64,000 nt of DNA from assembly GCA_018401465.1 (NCBI GenBank), contig JAGYKE010000005.1:558001-622000 (forward strand), read 5' to 3'. The DNA is from Aestuariivita sp. (lineage in GTDB: Bacteria > Pseudomonadota > Alphaproteobacteria > Rhodobacterales > Rhodobacteraceae). Below, piece after piece: positions 15,697 to 24,413 of this stretch; positions within the stretch are counted from its first letter, which is position 1; each line of letters opens with the position of its first letter. The position numbers and the translations under genes are program-made. A model generated the notes under the pieces. That model made no database searches and was not told the DNA's origin. It saw nothing but the letters and a program-made list of their open reading frames with translations.

Positions 15697-17028
15697 CTAT
15701 GCCGCGGCCCTGACCGCCGCGCGTTCGAGCGCCGGGTATCGCAGGCCCAGCGTCAGCCCCCGTGCGATGAAGGAAACCGTGAGCGCCATCCACAGCCCGT
15801 GATTGCCGAAAGGGTCGATCAGCACCCAGACCGCGGCGAAGTAGATCGCCGCTGCCACCGCCATCATGTTGCGCATGTCGGCCGTGCGCGTCGCCCCGAT
15901 GAAGATGCCGTCGAACATCACCAGCGCGAGGATCAGAAGCGGCGCCGCGATCATCCAGGGCAGAAACTCCCGCGCTGCCAGTTGCACGGCGGGGTCCTTC
16001 GTCATCACGTCGATGAGCATGGGCCCCAGCGCCCAGAAGACCCCCGCCATCAGCACCGCCAGCACCAGCCCCCAAAGGCTCGTCATCCAGGCCGCCCGCC
16101 GCAGCCGCGCAACCGCGCCCGCGCCGAAGGCCTGGCCGACCAGCGCCTCGGCCGCGAAGGCGAAACCGTCGAGCGCATAGCCCACGATATGCACGAATTG
16201 CAAAAGGACCTGGTTCGCCGCCAGCGTCACATCGCCGAAGCGGCCCCCCAGCAGAAGGAAGCTGACGAAGATCGCCTGCAACAGCATCGACCGGATCAGG
16301 ATGTCGGTGTTCACGACCGCCATGCGCCTGAGCCGCGCGGCGTCGAAGACGGAGGCCCAGTCGCGCCAGCGCGGGTTGGAAAAGGCATCGCGGCAAAGCC
16401 AGAGCCCGAAGACCAGCCCAGTCCATTCGGCAAGGAAGGTGGCGAAGGCCACGCCATCCACCCCCCACCCGAGGCCGAGCACGAACCACAGATCCAGCCC
16501 GACATTCAACCCGTTCATCCAGAGCTGCAGAACCAGCACCGCCCGCGTGCGTTCCAGCGCGATCAGCCAGCCGGTGATACCGTAGATCGCGATGGCCGCG
16601 GGCGCCGACCAGATGCGGATGGCCATGTAGCCCTGCGCCAGCGCCTCGACCTCGTCGCTCGCCGGGCTGACGGCGAAGGCGCCCCACATGATCGGCACCT
16701 GCAACGCGATCAGCACGAAGCCGCCTGCCACCCCGATCATCAGTGACCGGGTCAGAAGCGCCGCGACCTCGCCCGCCTGCCCTGCCCCATGCGCCTGCGC
16801 GGTCAGACCGGCGGTGCCCATGCGCAGGAACCCGAAGATCCAGTAGATCGCCGACAGAATGATCGCGCCGATGCCGACGGCGGCGATGGGGGCTGCCTGC
16901 GGGATCTGGCCCACCACGGCGGTGTCGACCGCGCCCAGCAGCGGCACGGTCATGTTGGCCAGCATGATGGGCAGGGCGATCTTCAGCACCCTTCGGTGCG
17001 TGATCTCTCCGCGCGCCGCGGCCTCCAC
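15697..17028 (-). CDS. MATE-family efflux transporter (DinF-like)
   Basis: A 443-residue integral membrane protein with about 12 hydrophobic segments and two homologous halves. The first half opens with ILKIALPIMLANMTVPLLG and DTAVVGQ, typical of MATE/DinF antiporters, which export organic cations, drugs or toxic metabolites using H+ or Na+. The start is GTG at 17028, one base after the stop codon of the upstream thioesterase (TAG-G-GTG), so translation is coupled. The substrate is unknown. As last gene of a thioesterase-thioesterase-MATE operon it may export a product of acyl-CoA or aromatic metabolism; that is inference. Confidence 0.9.
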   Translation of the reverse strand: MEAAARGEITHRRVLKIALPIMLANMTVPLLGAVDTAVVGQIPQAAPIAAVGIGAIILSAIYWIFGFLRMGTAGLTAQAHGAGQAGEVAALLTRSLMIGVAGGFVLIALQVPIMWGAFAVSPASDEVEALAQGYMAIRIWSAPAAIAIYGITGWLIALERTRAVLVLQLWMNGLNVGLDLWFVLGLGWGVDGVAFATFLAEWTGLVFGLWLCRDAFSNPRWRDWASVFDAARLRRMAVVNTDILIRSMLLQAIFVSFLLLGGRFGDVTLAANQVLLQFVHIVGYALDGFAFAAEALVGQAFGAGAVARLRRAAWMTSLWGLVLAVLMAGVFWALGPMLIDVMTKDPAVQLAAREFLPWMIAAPLLILALVMFDGIFIGATRTADMRNMMAVAAAIYFAAVWVLIDPFGNHGLWMALTVSFIARGLTLGLRYPALERAAVRAAA

Positions 17029-17029
17029 C

Positions 17030-17542
17030 CTATCCGCCGTTGCGGTCGGGCATCAGGAAATGCCCCGTCGCCTGCGCGAAGAGCTTGCCACGGTGATCCT
17101 GCCACGCCTCGACATGGACGCTGGCATAGCGGCGCCCCGACCGGCTGACCGTCGCCCGCGCATAGGCGTCGCGCGGCAGGCCCGATCGCAGGTAATCCAC
17201 CGTGAAATCGATGGTCTTCGGCAGGCGCGGCAGATTGCCCTCGGCCAGCGCCTGCACGTCGATCCGGCCCGATTCGATATCTTCCCACAGATAGGACCAC
17301 GACAGCGAGATGACCGAGGTCACCTCGAGAAACGCCGCCGTCACGCCGCCATGGATCGCGGGCAGGAACGGATTGCCGATCAGCTTGTCATCGAAGGGCA
17401 AGACGCCGGTCAGCTCGTCCCCCCGCCGGTCAAACCGGATGCCAAGGAACTGGATATAGGGAACACCCTCGACCAGCGCGGCAAGGGCGCCGTCGCGGCG
17501 CTGCTTGACCACCTGCACGGGTTCGGGCCGCTTGCGGGTCAT
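17030..17542 (-). CDS. PaaI-family hotdog thioesterase, second copy
   Basis: A 170-residue hotdog-fold acyl-CoA thioesterase. The signature is HGGVTAAFLEVTSVI, where a PaaI-type enzyme usually has the catalytic acid in the helix after HGG; here a glutamate (E) sits in that helix. The C-terminal TIDFTVDYLRSG strand is also typical. It should hydrolyse short-chain or aromatic acyl-CoA thioesters. The ATG at 17542 lies 4 bases after the stop of the first thioesterase gene; the longer open frame overlaps that gene. The two neighbouring thioesterases are diverged paralogues (the other begins with a different N-terminus and is shorter). Confidence 0.85.
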   Translation of the reverse strand: MTRKRPEPVQVVKQRRDGALAALVEGVPYIQFLGIRFDRRGDELTGVLPFDDKLIGNPFLPAIHGGVTAAFLEVTSVISLSWSYLWEDIESGRIDVQALAEGNLPRLPKTIDFTVDYLRSGLPRDAYARATVSRSGRRYASVHVEAWQDHRGKLFAQATGHFLMPDRNGG

Positions 17543-17546
17543 GGTT

Positions 17547-17963
17547 TCAGCGCTCCACCGTGAAGGCGCCCGCGGCGCTGGCGACGGGTCGGTCGCGGTC
17601 GTCGTCGAAGGCGACTGCCCGCACGAAGGCGACCGACCGCGTGACGTGATAGCAGGTGGCCCGCGTGGTGATCGCCTGCCCCGGCGTCGCCGCGCGCATG
17701 TAGTCAATGCGCAGATCGATCGTGGCGGTGCCTGCGGGCGCGTCCGGGTGGCTCATCACGGCCGCACCGCAGCAGGTGTCCATCAGCGCGCTGACCGCGC
17801 CGCCGTGTAACACCCCGGTCTTGGGGTCGCCCACGAAACGCGCATCGTACGGCATCGTGATCTCCGCCACGCCATCGGCGATCTCGGTGAGCATCATGCC
17901 CAGCGCCTTGGCATGCGGGATCGCCTCGATGAACTGCCGCGCCAGTTTCGCCTTGTCGACCAT
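17547..17963 (-). CDS. PaaI-family hotdog thioesterase, first copy
   Basis: A 138-residue hotdog-fold thioesterase, the usual length of this family. The core is [18 protein letters not shown], with the catalytic aspartate in the helix after HGG, and the substrate-binding strand [15 protein letters not shown]. It starts at the ATG at 17963 ([15 protein letters not shown]); the extension to 18110 would run through the promoter of the divergent MerR gene. It is first in a three-gene operon with a second thioesterase and a MATE exporter. Acyl-CoA substrates are expected; which ones is not visible. Confidence 0.88.
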   Translation of the reverse strand: MVDKAKLARQFIEAIPHAKALGMMLTEIADGVAEITMPYDARFVGDPKTGVLHGGAVSALMDTCCGAAVMSHPDAPAGTATIDLRIDYMRAATPGQAITTRATCYHVTRSVAFVRAVAFDDDRDRPVASAAGAFTVER

Positions 17964-18088
17964 GCCTGCCCGAACCCCAAGAAATCGCACCGCCTTTATG
18001 CGCAGCCCGCGCGCCACGGTGCAAGGCCGGCGGTTGAAACCGTCACACGCCCGGCATACCCTTGCAGCCGGGGAAGTGAGGGTAAGGC

Positions 18089-18457
18089 ATGCCGGACGAC
18101 CGCTTGTCATTCAAAGAGATGTGCACAGCCTTCGACGTGACGCCGCGCACGCTGCGGTATTACGAGTATATCGAGCTTCTCAAGCCCGACCGCGAAGGGC
18201 GCGCGCGCTTCTACGGCCCGCGCGAACGGGCGCGGATGAAGCTGATCCTGCGGGGCCGAAAGTTCGGCTTCCAGCTCGAAGACATCCGGCAATGGCTGCT
18301 CATCTATGAAAACGAAGGCAACGCGGCGCAGATGCGCGCCTTCGTGGAGATGGCCGACCGCCAGATGAAAGAGCTCGAAGACCAGAAGCGCCAGCTGCAG
18401 GAGGCGATGGACGCCCTGCAGGACCTGCGCAACCAGACCGCCACCGGGCTGGCCTGA
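18089..18457 (+). CDS. MerR-family transcriptional regulator
   Basis: A 122-residue regulator. The winged helix-turn-helix starts at [19 protein letters not shown] and continues to [12 protein letters not shown]-terminal coiled coil ([20 protein letters not shown]) provides the dimer contacts. There are no metal-binding cysteines in the C-terminal part, so it is not a metal sensor of the classical type. It resembles the second MerR protein at 19791, which heads the beta-oxidation operon, and the two are probably paralogues. AGGG lies 6 bases before the ATG. An inverted repeat TACCCT/AGGGTA (18057-18062 and 18079-18084) covers the likely promoter and ribosome site and could be its own operator. 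Confidence 0.9.
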   Translation: MPDDRLSFKEMCTAFDVTPRTLRYYEYIELLKPDREGRARFYGPRERARMKLILRGRKFGFQLEDIRQWLLIYENEGNAAQMRAFVEMADRQMKELEDQKRQLQEAMDALQDLRNQTATGLA

Positions 18458-18459
18458 GG

Positions 18460-19506
18460 TCAGGGAACCGTCAGAACGATCTTGCCCACATGGGTCTTTG
18501 ACAGGAACGACGCCTGCGCGGCGGCAATGTCGCGCAGATCATGCGTTGCGGCAACCAGCGGGCGGATCGCGCCGGTTTCGATCCGCGCGACCAGCCCTGC
18601 GAAAACGCCGTCGTCCAGCAATGTGCAGCCGAAGAGGCTCAGGTCCTTGAGATAGAGCGTGCGCAGGTCCAGCGTGACGAGCGGCCCTGCGATCGCGCCC
18701 GACACCGCATAGCGCCCACCGGGGCGCAGCACGTCGGGCAGCGCGGGCCAGCCCGGCCCGCCGACGAAGTCGATGACCACATCCACGCTGTCGCGCCCCA
18801 GAAGCGCGACGAGATCGCCGTCGCGCGGGGGCGTGGCGGCCGCCCCCAGATCGCGCAGGAGACCCGCCTTGGCGGGGCTTGTCACCGCGATCACCTCGGC
18901 GCCGCGCGCCCGCGCCAGCTGCACGGCCGCCGACCCGCCCCCGCCCGAGGCGCCGGTCACCAGAACCCTGTCCGCGCCGGTCACCCGGGCCCGGGTGAGA
19001 AGATTCTCGGCGGTCGAATAGGAACAGGGAAAGGACGCGAGTTCTGCGTCCGTCAGCGGGCTGTCGATCACATGCGCATGGCGCGCCGCAACCCGGACAT
19101 ATTGCGCGAACCCGCCGTTCACGTCCGACCCGAGATAGAGCGGCTGCGCACAGACCTGCCCCGCCTCTTCGCGCAGGCAGGGCTCAATCAGCACGCGCTG
19201 CCCGATGAGGCCGGGATCCACGCCCGCGCCCACCGCAGCGACACGGCCGCAGACATCGGCCCCCTGAACCAGCGGCAACGGCAGGGGCGACCCGGTCCAG
19301 CCCGCATCCGCCGCCTCCGCGTCGCCCTTGGAGTACCAGCCGATCCGCGCGTTGATGTCTGTGTTGTTCACCGCACTGGCCGCGACGCGGATCACGACAT
19401 CGCCCGCGCGGGGGCGCGGCACCGGCAGATCATCGCGCCAGTCAAGACATTCGGGTCCGCCATGGCCGGTCAGGACCACACCGCTCATGATGTCTGGAAG
19501 GGTCAT
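18460..19506 (-). CDS. Zinc-independent MDR-type dehydrogenase (quinone-oxidoreductase-like)
   Basis: A 348-residue medium-chain dehydrogenase/reductase. The GroES-like N-terminal domain includes VRVAASAVNNTDIN-type sequence (here IRVAASAVNNTDINARIG), where quinone oxidoreductases lack the catalytic zinc cysteine. The Rossmann half has RVLVTGASGGGGSAAVQLARARGAEV, an NADPH-binding loop, and VDVVIDFVGG. It probably reduces enones or quinones, or acts on an alcohol; the substrate is open. The gene lies between two MerR regulators and converges on the first with only 2 bases between stop codons. It shares a 284-bp upstream region with the MerR-led beta-oxidation operon, so common control is likely. 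Confidence 0.85.
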   Translation of the reverse strand: MTLPDIMSGVVLTGHGGPECLDWRDDLPVPRPRAGDVVIRVAASAVNNTDINARIGWYSKGDAEAADAGWTGSPLPLPLVQGADVCGRVAAVGAGVDPGLIGQRVLIEPCLREEAGQVCAQPLYLGSDVNGGFAQYVRVAARHAHVIDSPLTDAELASFPCSYSTAENLLTRARVTGADRVLVTGASGGGGSAAVQLARARGAEVIAVTSPAKAGLLRDLGAAATPPRDGDLVALLGRDSVDVVIDFVGGPGWPALPDVLRPGGRYAVSGAIAGPLVTLDLRTLYLKDLSLFGCTLLDDGVFAGLVARIETGAIRPLVAATHDLRDIAAAQASFLSKTHVGKIVLTVP

Positions 19507-19679
19507 CGGGCACCTCCTTGCCTTTGCCCCCTGCTAGCCCCGGCAGGCGCGCCCGACAACCTCGGATTGCACCGGGAATCAACCCCGGACCGGCCGCTCC
19601 GCAGGCCCCGCCACAGGGCCGGGGACCGCGCGCCGCCCGCAGAAAGTTTCATTCGCCCCCGGATTACGCGACCGGAAGA

Positions 19680-19724
19680 TACGTCAACTGATAAGTGACG
19701 TGACGTCCCGCTTACGTCAACGTC
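19680..19724. promoter_or_regulatory. Cluster of ACGT boxes, candidate MerR/LiuR-type operator
   Basis: Five ACGT tetramers occur at 19681, 19698, 19703, 19714 and 19720. The last two form TTACGTCAACGTCAA, close to the paired-ACGT operators described for LiuR-like MerR regulators of acyl-CoA breakdown in proteobacteria. The cluster is 67-111 bases upstream of the MerR gene at 19791 and lies in the region shared with the divergent dehydrogenase gene, so both directions could be controlled. Confidence 0.5.
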
Positions 19725-19790
19725 AAGCCAGTGTTGTAAATGCATGTCAAGCTGCGCACCTCATCGTCAACCTGACGACGGAGACGACCG

Positions 19791-20192
19791 ATGACCGACG
19801 ACACCATGACCATCCGCGAGATGTGCGACGCCTACGAGGTGACGCCCCGCACCCTGCGCTTCTACGAGGCGAAAGAGCTTCTGTTCCCCATCCGCGAAGG
19901 CCAGAAGCGGCTGTTCACCAAGCGCGACCGCGCCCGGCTCAAGCTGATCCTGCGGGGCAAGCGCTTCGGCTTCAACCTCGAGGAAATCCGCCAGCTGCTC
20001 GACCTTTACCACATGGGCGACCAGCAGATGACCCAGCTGTCGCGCACCTACGACATCGCCTGCGAGCGGCTTGCCGACATGGAACGCCAGCGCGCCGAAC
20101 TGACCGAGGCGATCGACGAGCTGAAGCAACAGATCAAGTGGGGCGAGAAGATGATCTCGTCCCTCAAATCCCCCAAGCGGGCCGCCGAGTAA
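19791..20192 (+). CDS. MerR-family regulator heading the beta-oxidation operon
   Basis: A 133-residue regulator with the winged helix-turn-helix [18 protein letters not shown] through [14 protein letters not shown] and a C-terminal coiled coil ([20 protein letters not shown]). No metal-sensing cysteine cluster is present. Its position directly ahead of two acyl-CoA dehydrogenases, a thiolase and FadJ suggests that it senses an acyl-CoA intermediate and controls the operon, like LiuR-type regulators; this is inference from context. GGAG precedes the ATG by 9 bases. Candidate ACGT operator boxes lie upstream. It is related to the MerR protein at 18089, sharing the VTPRTLR(Y/F)YE and LKLILRG(K/R)(R/K)FGF patterns. 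Confidence 0.9.
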   Translation: MTDDTMTIREMCDAYEVTPRTLRFYEAKELLFPIREGQKRLFTKRDRARLKLILRGKRFGFNLEEIRQLLDLYHMGDQQMTQLSRTYDIACERLADMERQRAELTEAIDELKQQIKWGEKMISSLKSPKRAAE

Positions 20193-20236
20193 CCCGGCGC
20201 CCTCCGCAACAGATCCGACCCACCACGGAGAAAGAC

Positions 20237-22018
20237 ATGCCCAGCTACACCGCCCCCATCAAGGACATGCAGTTCATCCTTCATGACGTGCTGAACCTGA
20301 CCGAGGCCGGAATCCCCGGCTATGCGGACCTCGAACGCGACTTCACCGGCGCCATCCTCGAGGAAGCGGGCAAGATCAGCTCGGAAGTGCTCGCGCCGCT
20401 CAACCCGGTGGGCGACACCGAAGGCTGCAGGCTGGAAAACGGCGTGGTCTATACGCCGACCGGCTTCAAGGCGGCGTTCGAGCAGGTCAAGGAAGGCGGC
20501 TGGCCGGGGCTCGACATGCCCGAGGAATATGGCGGGCAGAACATGCCCTATGTCATCGGCACCGCCGTGGGCGAGATGTTCTCGTCGGCCAATCAGGCCT
20601 TCACGATGTATCAGGGCCTGACCCATGGTGCGGCGAGCGCCATTCTCGCCCATGGTTCGGACGACCAGAAGAACACCTATCTGCCGAAGATGGTCGCCTG
20701 CGACTGGACCGGCACGATGAACCTGACCGAACCCCATTGCGGCACCGATCTGGGGCTGATGCGCACCAAGGCCGAACCGCAGGCCGACGGCAGCTATCGC
20801 ATCACCGGTCAGAAGATCTTCATCTCGTCCGGCGAACACGACATGGCCGACAACATCATCCATCTCGTGCTGGCCAAGATCACCGGCGGCCCCGAAGGGA
20901 TCAAGGGCGTCTCGCTCTTCATCGTGCCCAAGTTCGTCGTGAACGAAGACGGCTCGCTCGGCCAGCGCAACGCGCTCTCCTGCGGCAAGATCGAGGAGAA
21001 GATGGGCATCCACGGCAATTCGACCTGCGTCATGAACTATGACGGCGCGACGGGTTACCTGCTGGGCGAAGAGCACAAGGGCATGCGCGCCATGTTCACC
21101 ATGATGAACGAAGCGCGACTTGGCGTGGGCATGCAGGGCCTCGCCCAGGCCGAGATCGCCTATCAGAACGCGCTGGCTTACGCCAAGGACCGCCTGCAGG
21201 GCCGCGACGTGACCGGCGTGAAGAACCCCGACGGCCCCGCCGACCCGTTGATCGTGCATCCGGATATCCGCCGGTCGCTGATGGACCAGAAAAGCTTCGC
21301 AGAAGGCGCGCGCGCCTTCATCCTGTGGGGTGCGACGCTCATCGACCGGGCCCATCGCGGGCAGGACACGGCAGCCGATGGCCTCGTCTCGCTCCTGACC
21401 CCGGTCATCAAGGGGTTCCTGACCGATCAGGGCTATGACATGACGATCAAGGCCCAGCAGGTCTATGGCGGCCACGGCTATATCGAGGAATGGGGCATGT
21501 CGCAGTATACCCGCGACGCCCGCATCGCGATGATCTATGAGGGCGCGAACGGGGTGCAGGCGCTCGACCTCGTCGGCCGCAAGCTGGCGCAGGACGGCGG
21601 CAAACACGTCATGGCCTTCTTCGACCTCGTCAAGACCTTCATCAAGGACAACCAGGGCCAGGACGACGCCTTCGACCGCGACTTCCTCGAGCCCCTGAAG
21701 AAGGCGTCGAAGGACCTGCAGTCGGCGGGGATGTATTTCATGCAGAACGGCATGAAGAACCCCAACAACGCGCTCGCCGGGTCCTATGACTTCATGCACA
21801 TGTTCGGCCATGTCTGCCTTGGCCTGATGTGGGCCAAGATGGGCCGCGCGGCGATGCAGGCGCTGAAGGACGGCGCTTCCGACGCGGCATTCTACGAGAC
21901 GAAGATTGCCACGGGGCGCTATTACATGGCCCGCCAACTGCCCGCGACCGCCCTGCACCTGAGCCGCATCGAAAGCGGCGCGGATACGGTGATGGCGCTG
22001 GAGGCGGCGAATTTCTGA
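20237..22018 (+). CDS. Acyl-CoA dehydrogenase, large DmdC/FadE-type
   Basis: A 593-residue FAD acyl-CoA dehydrogenase with the extra C-terminal domain typical of the DmdC-like branch. Flavin and substrate stretches are [13 protein letters not shown] and [11 protein letters not shown], and the catalytic base is E435 in [10 protein letters not shown]. From memory, E435 is also the base in a characterised DmdC (3-methylmercaptopropionyl-CoA dehydrogenase). The reaction would be alpha,beta-dehydrogenation of an acyl-CoA with electrons going to ETF. Whether the substrate is a methylmercaptopropionyl-CoA or an ordinary fatty acyl-CoA cannot be told; the thiolase and FadJ downstream favour general beta-oxidation. 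The ATG at 20237 has GGAG upstream; the open frame from 19700 is a shadow of the MerR gene. Confidence 0.9.
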   Translation: MPSYTAPIKDMQFILHDVLNLTEAGIPGYADLERDFTGAILEEAGKISSEVLAPLNPVGDTEGCRLENGVVYTPTGFKAAFEQVKEGGWPGLDMPEEYGGQNMPYVIGTAVGEMFSSANQAFTMYQGLTHGAASAILAHGSDDQKNTYLPKMVACDWTGTMNLTEPHCGTDLGLMRTKAEPQADGSYRITGQKIFISSGEHDMADNIIHLVLAKITGGPEGIKGVSLFIVPKFVVNEDGSLGQRNALSCGKIEEKMGIHGNSTCVMNYDGATGYLLGEEHKGMRAMFTMMNEARLGVGMQGLAQAEIAYQNALAYAKDRLQGRDVTGVKNPDGPADPLIVHPDIRRSLMDQKSFAEGARAFILWGATLIDRAHRGQDTAADGLVSLLTPVIKGFLTDQGYDMTIKAQQVYGGHGYIEEWGMSQYTRDARIAMIYEGANGVQALDLVGRKLAQDGGKHVMAFFDLVKTFIKDNQGQDDAFDRDFLEPLKKASKDLQSAGMYFMQNGMKNPNNALAGSYDFMHMFGHVCLGLMWAKMGRAAMQALKDGASDAAFYETKIATGRYYMARQLPATALHLSRIESGADTVMALEAANF

Positions 22019-22056
22019 GGATGATGGGTGCCGAGCGCCCATCTTACGGTGACCGA

Positions 22057-22269
22057 ATGCCCAAACGCTTCCGCCTGACCCGTCGTTTCCCGGTCGCCAT
22101 GACCGAAGACGGCTATCGCAGGCTGAAGCGTTTCGCGGCGGAAGCCGGCCTCGACGAAGGCGAGGCGCTGTCGTTCCTCTTCGAGAACTTCGACAGCATC
22201 ACGGACGACGACAACCTTGCGCACCGGCTGCGGCTCTTCAATGCCGGGCTGGATGACCGCAAGCGATAA
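22057..22269 (+). CDS. Small conserved-looking protein, possible ribbon-helix-helix
   Basis: A 70-residue protein between two acyl-CoA dehydrogenase genes. It starts [20 protein letters not shown] and continues with a helix-rich acidic segment ([20 protein letters not shown]). A basic N-terminal strand followed by two helices recalls CopG/Arc-type ribbon-helix-helix DNA-binding proteins, but the match is loose. An in-frame ATG pair at 22021-22026 directly after the preceding stop codon is an alternative start. The gene ends 19 bases before the next acyl-CoA dehydrogenase start, so it is part of the operon. Role unknown. Confidence 0.55.
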   Translation: MPKRFRLTRRFPVAMTEDGYRRLKRFAAEAGLDEGEALSFLFENFDSITDDDNLAHRLRLFNAGLDDRKR

Positions 22270-22288
22270 GAACAAGGGGAGGAGACCG

Positions 22289-23446
22289 ATGAAAGACGCA
22301 TTTTCCGCCAGTTCCGCCTGGATGAGCGACGAGCACCGCATGCTCACCGACCTCACCGCGCAGTTCATCGAAAACGAATGGGCGCCGAAATACGAGAAAT
22401 GGCGCAAGCAGGGCCAGATGGACCGCGAGATCTGGCAGCAGGCGGGCGAACTGGGCCTGCTGTGCCCCTCCATCCCCGAGGAATATGGCGGGCCGGGCGG
22501 CGATTTCGGGCACGAGGCGGTGATCTGCATCGAACAATCCCGCGCCAACATCGCGTCCTGGGGTTATCCGATCCACGGGCCCATCGTGGCGCATTACATC
22601 CTGCATTACGGCACCGAGGAACAGAAACAGCGCTGGCTGCCGAAACTCGTTACCGGCGAGATGGTCGGCGCGCTGGCCATGACCGAACCCTCGACCGGGT
22701 CGGACGTGCAGCGCATCCGCACGAAGGCGGTGCGCGAGGGCAACGTGTACCGGCTGTCGGGGCAGAAGACCTTCATCTCGAACGGCCAGCACGCCAACCT
22801 GATCATCGTCGCGGCCAAGACCGATCCCTCGCTGGGGTCCAAGGGCGTCTCGCTCGTCGTGCTGGAAACCGACGGGGCGCAGGGCTTCACGCGCGGGCGC
22901 AACCTCGAAAAGGTGGGACTGCACGCGGCGGACACGTCGGAACTCTTCTTCGACAACGTCGCGATCCCGCCCGAGAACATCCTCGGCGGCGAGGAAGGGC
23001 GCGGCTTCTACCAGATGATGCAGCAGCTTCCGCAAGAACGCCTTGCCATCGCCTGCGGCGCGGTGGGCGCGATGGAAGGTGCTGTCGCCCGCACCATCGC
23101 CTATTGCCAGGAACGCGAGGCCTTCGGCGGCCCGCTGACCCAGTTCCAGAACACCCGCTTCAAGCTGGCGGAATGCAAGACCAAGACCGTCGTTGCGCGC
23201 GCCTTCCTCGACCAGTGCATCGCCGAACACCTGCGCGGCGAACTGAGCACCGACCGCGCTTCGATGGCGAAATACTGGCTGACCGACACGCAGGGTGAAG
23301 TGCTCGACGTCTGCGTCCAGATGCATGGCGGCTACGGCTACATGCAGGAATACGCCGTGGCCGAGATGTGGGCCGACGCCCGGGTGCAGCGCATCTATGG
23401 CGGCACGAACGAGATCATGAAGGAACTGATTGCGAGGTCGTTGTGA
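22289..23446 (+). CDS. Acyl-CoA dehydrogenase, long-chain (LCAD/IVD-like) type
   Basis: A 385-residue acyl-CoA dehydrogenase of normal length. FAD/substrate loops are [14 protein letters not shown] and [11 protein letters not shown]. The C-terminus [18 protein letters not shown] has glycine where medium-chain enzymes carry the catalytic glutamate; instead E250 in [11 protein letters not shown] sits where the catalytic base lies in long-chain and isovaleryl-CoA dehydrogenases. That places the protein in the LCAD/IVD branch. It uses the ETF electron carrier. The ATG at 22289 has a strong AGGGGAGGAG ribosome site. Together with the large DmdC-type enzyme upstream, the operon holds two acyl-CoA dehydrogenases with different catalytic-base arrangements, probably for different chain types. 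Confidence 0.92.
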   Translation: MKDAFSASSAWMSDEHRMLTDLTAQFIENEWAPKYEKWRKQGQMDREIWQQAGELGLLCPSIPEEYGGPGGDFGHEAVICIEQSRANIASWGYPIHGPIVAHYILHYGTEEQKQRWLPKLVTGEMVGALAMTEPSTGSDVQRIRTKAVREGNVYRLSGQKTFISNGQHANLIIVAAKTDPSLGSKGVSLVVLETDGAQGFTRGRNLEKVGLHAADTSELFFDNVAIPPENILGGEEGRGFYQMMQQLPQERLAIACGAVGAMEGAVARTIAYCQEREAFGGPLTQFQNTRFKLAECKTKTVVARAFLDQCIAEHLRGELSTDRASMAKYWLTDTQGEVLDVCVQMHGGYGYMQEYAVAEMWADARVQRIYGGTNEIMKELIARSL

Positions 23447-23490
23447 CAAAGTCCCGGCGCCGCGCCGGCCTCACCTGCGGGAGCCTCCGG

Positions 23491-23693
23491 CGGGAGTTTA
23501 TTCAGCAAAGTGAAGCCACGGGATCCACCCCGCCCCCGGCGCTGGCCAAACGGCATCCGGCCCGGGGACAGTGCTTCACTTCGCGACCTGCTCAGCTCTC
23601 CAGCCTGCAGGCTGAGAGGGACCCTGCCGCAAAGGGGTTAAGGCCGGGTAAAGCGCGCCGCGATCCTGCTTCACTTTGCGAAATAAACTCTGC
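23491..23693. repeat. Inverted-repeat element in a 316-bp gap within the beta-oxidation operon
   Basis: The gap 23447-23762 holds no gene. GAGTTTATTCAGCAAAGTGA (from 23495) and its near reverse complement TCACTTTGCGAAATAAACTC (23671-23690) face each other about 160 bases apart, with a further partial copy GCTTCACTTCGCGA near 23573. A CAGCCTGCAGGCTG palindrome lies between them and GGGGGTGCGGGGGTGC after them. The layout resembles a small non-autonomous element or a paired REP. I see no open frame with coding character in it. Confidence 0.55.
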
Positions 23694-23762
23694 GGGGGTG
23701 CGGGGGTGCAAAACCCCCGCGGCGCAACACCACCACGATCGCCACGGGAGGGGCGTGAGAGA

Positions 23763-24398
23763 ATGACCATCAAGCTGTACTGCTTCGGCGAAAGCGGCAA
23801 TGCCTACAAGGCGGCGCTTGCGCTCGAACTTTCGGGCCTCGACTGGGAGCCCGTCTTCGTCGACTTCTTCGGCGGCGCCTCGCGTACGCCCGAATACCGC
23901 CGCGACGTGAACGTCATGGGCGAGGTTCCCGTGCTGATCGACGGGGATCTTCGGCTCACGCAATCTGGCGTGATCCAGCACTACATCAGCGACAAGTCCG
24001 GCCGCTTCGGCGGCGCGGGCGCCGATCGCTACGAGGTGCTGCGCTGGGTGCTGTGGGACAATCACAAGCTGTCGTCGATGGCGGGGCTGGCGCGGTTCCT
24101 GATGAACTTCCTGCCGCCCGACAAGCGCCCGGCCGAGGTGATCGGCTTCGTGCAGGGCCGGCTCAAGGCTGCCTATTCGGTCCTCGACGCCCATCTCGCG
24201 GGGCGCGACTGGATCGTGGGCGACGGGATCACCAATGCCGATCTGTCGTGCTGCGGATACCTCTTTTACCCCGAACCCTTCGGCTTCGACCGTGCCGACT
24301 GGCCGAACATCGACGCATGGCTCACCCGCCTGTCGCAAACGCCCGGCTGGAAAGCCCCCTATGACCTGATGCCGGGCAGCCCCGCTGACCGCGCCTGA
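23763..24398 (+). CDS. Glutathione S-transferase-like protein
   Basis: A 211-residue GST-fold protein. The N-terminal thioredoxin-like domain starts IKLYCFGESGNAYKAALALE, with S11 near the usual catalytic position, and contains the cis-proline/glutathione contact MGEVPVLID and LTQSGVIQHYI. The C-terminal all-helical domain includes the conserved DGITNADLSCCGYL helix cap. It may conjugate or de-conjugate glutathione from an electrophile formed during acyl-CoA breakdown; the substrate is unknown. It follows a 316-bp gap containing inverted repeats but precedes the thiolase by only 15 bases, so it belongs with the beta-oxidation genes. Confidence 0.88.
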   Translation: MTIKLYCFGESGNAYKAALALELSGLDWEPVFVDFFGGASRTPEYRRDVNVMGEVPVLIDGDLRLTQSGVIQHYISDKSGRFGGAGADRYEVLRWVLWDNHKLSSMAGLARFLMNFLPPDKRPAEVIGFVQGRLKAAYSVLDAHLAGRDWIVGDGITNADLSCCGYLFYPEPFGFDRADWPNIDAWLTRLSQTPGWKAPYDLMPGSPADRA

Positions 24399-24413
24399 GA
24401 AGGAGAAGACCAG

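Noticed and set aside
20237-22018. Naming the large acyl-CoA dehydrogenase dmdC and the ligase at 42090 dmdB
   Set aside because: The lengths and the E435 position fit, but close paralogues act in ordinary fatty-acid oxidation and no dmdA or dmdD gene is present here.
20048-22042. A 664-residue reverse-strand frame opposite the DmdC-type dehydrogenase
   Set aside because: A GC-skew shadow without domain signals; the forward gene has all expected motifs.
23447-23762. An insertion sequence in the beta-oxidation operon gap
   Set aside because: No transposase frame is present; at most it is a non-autonomous element.
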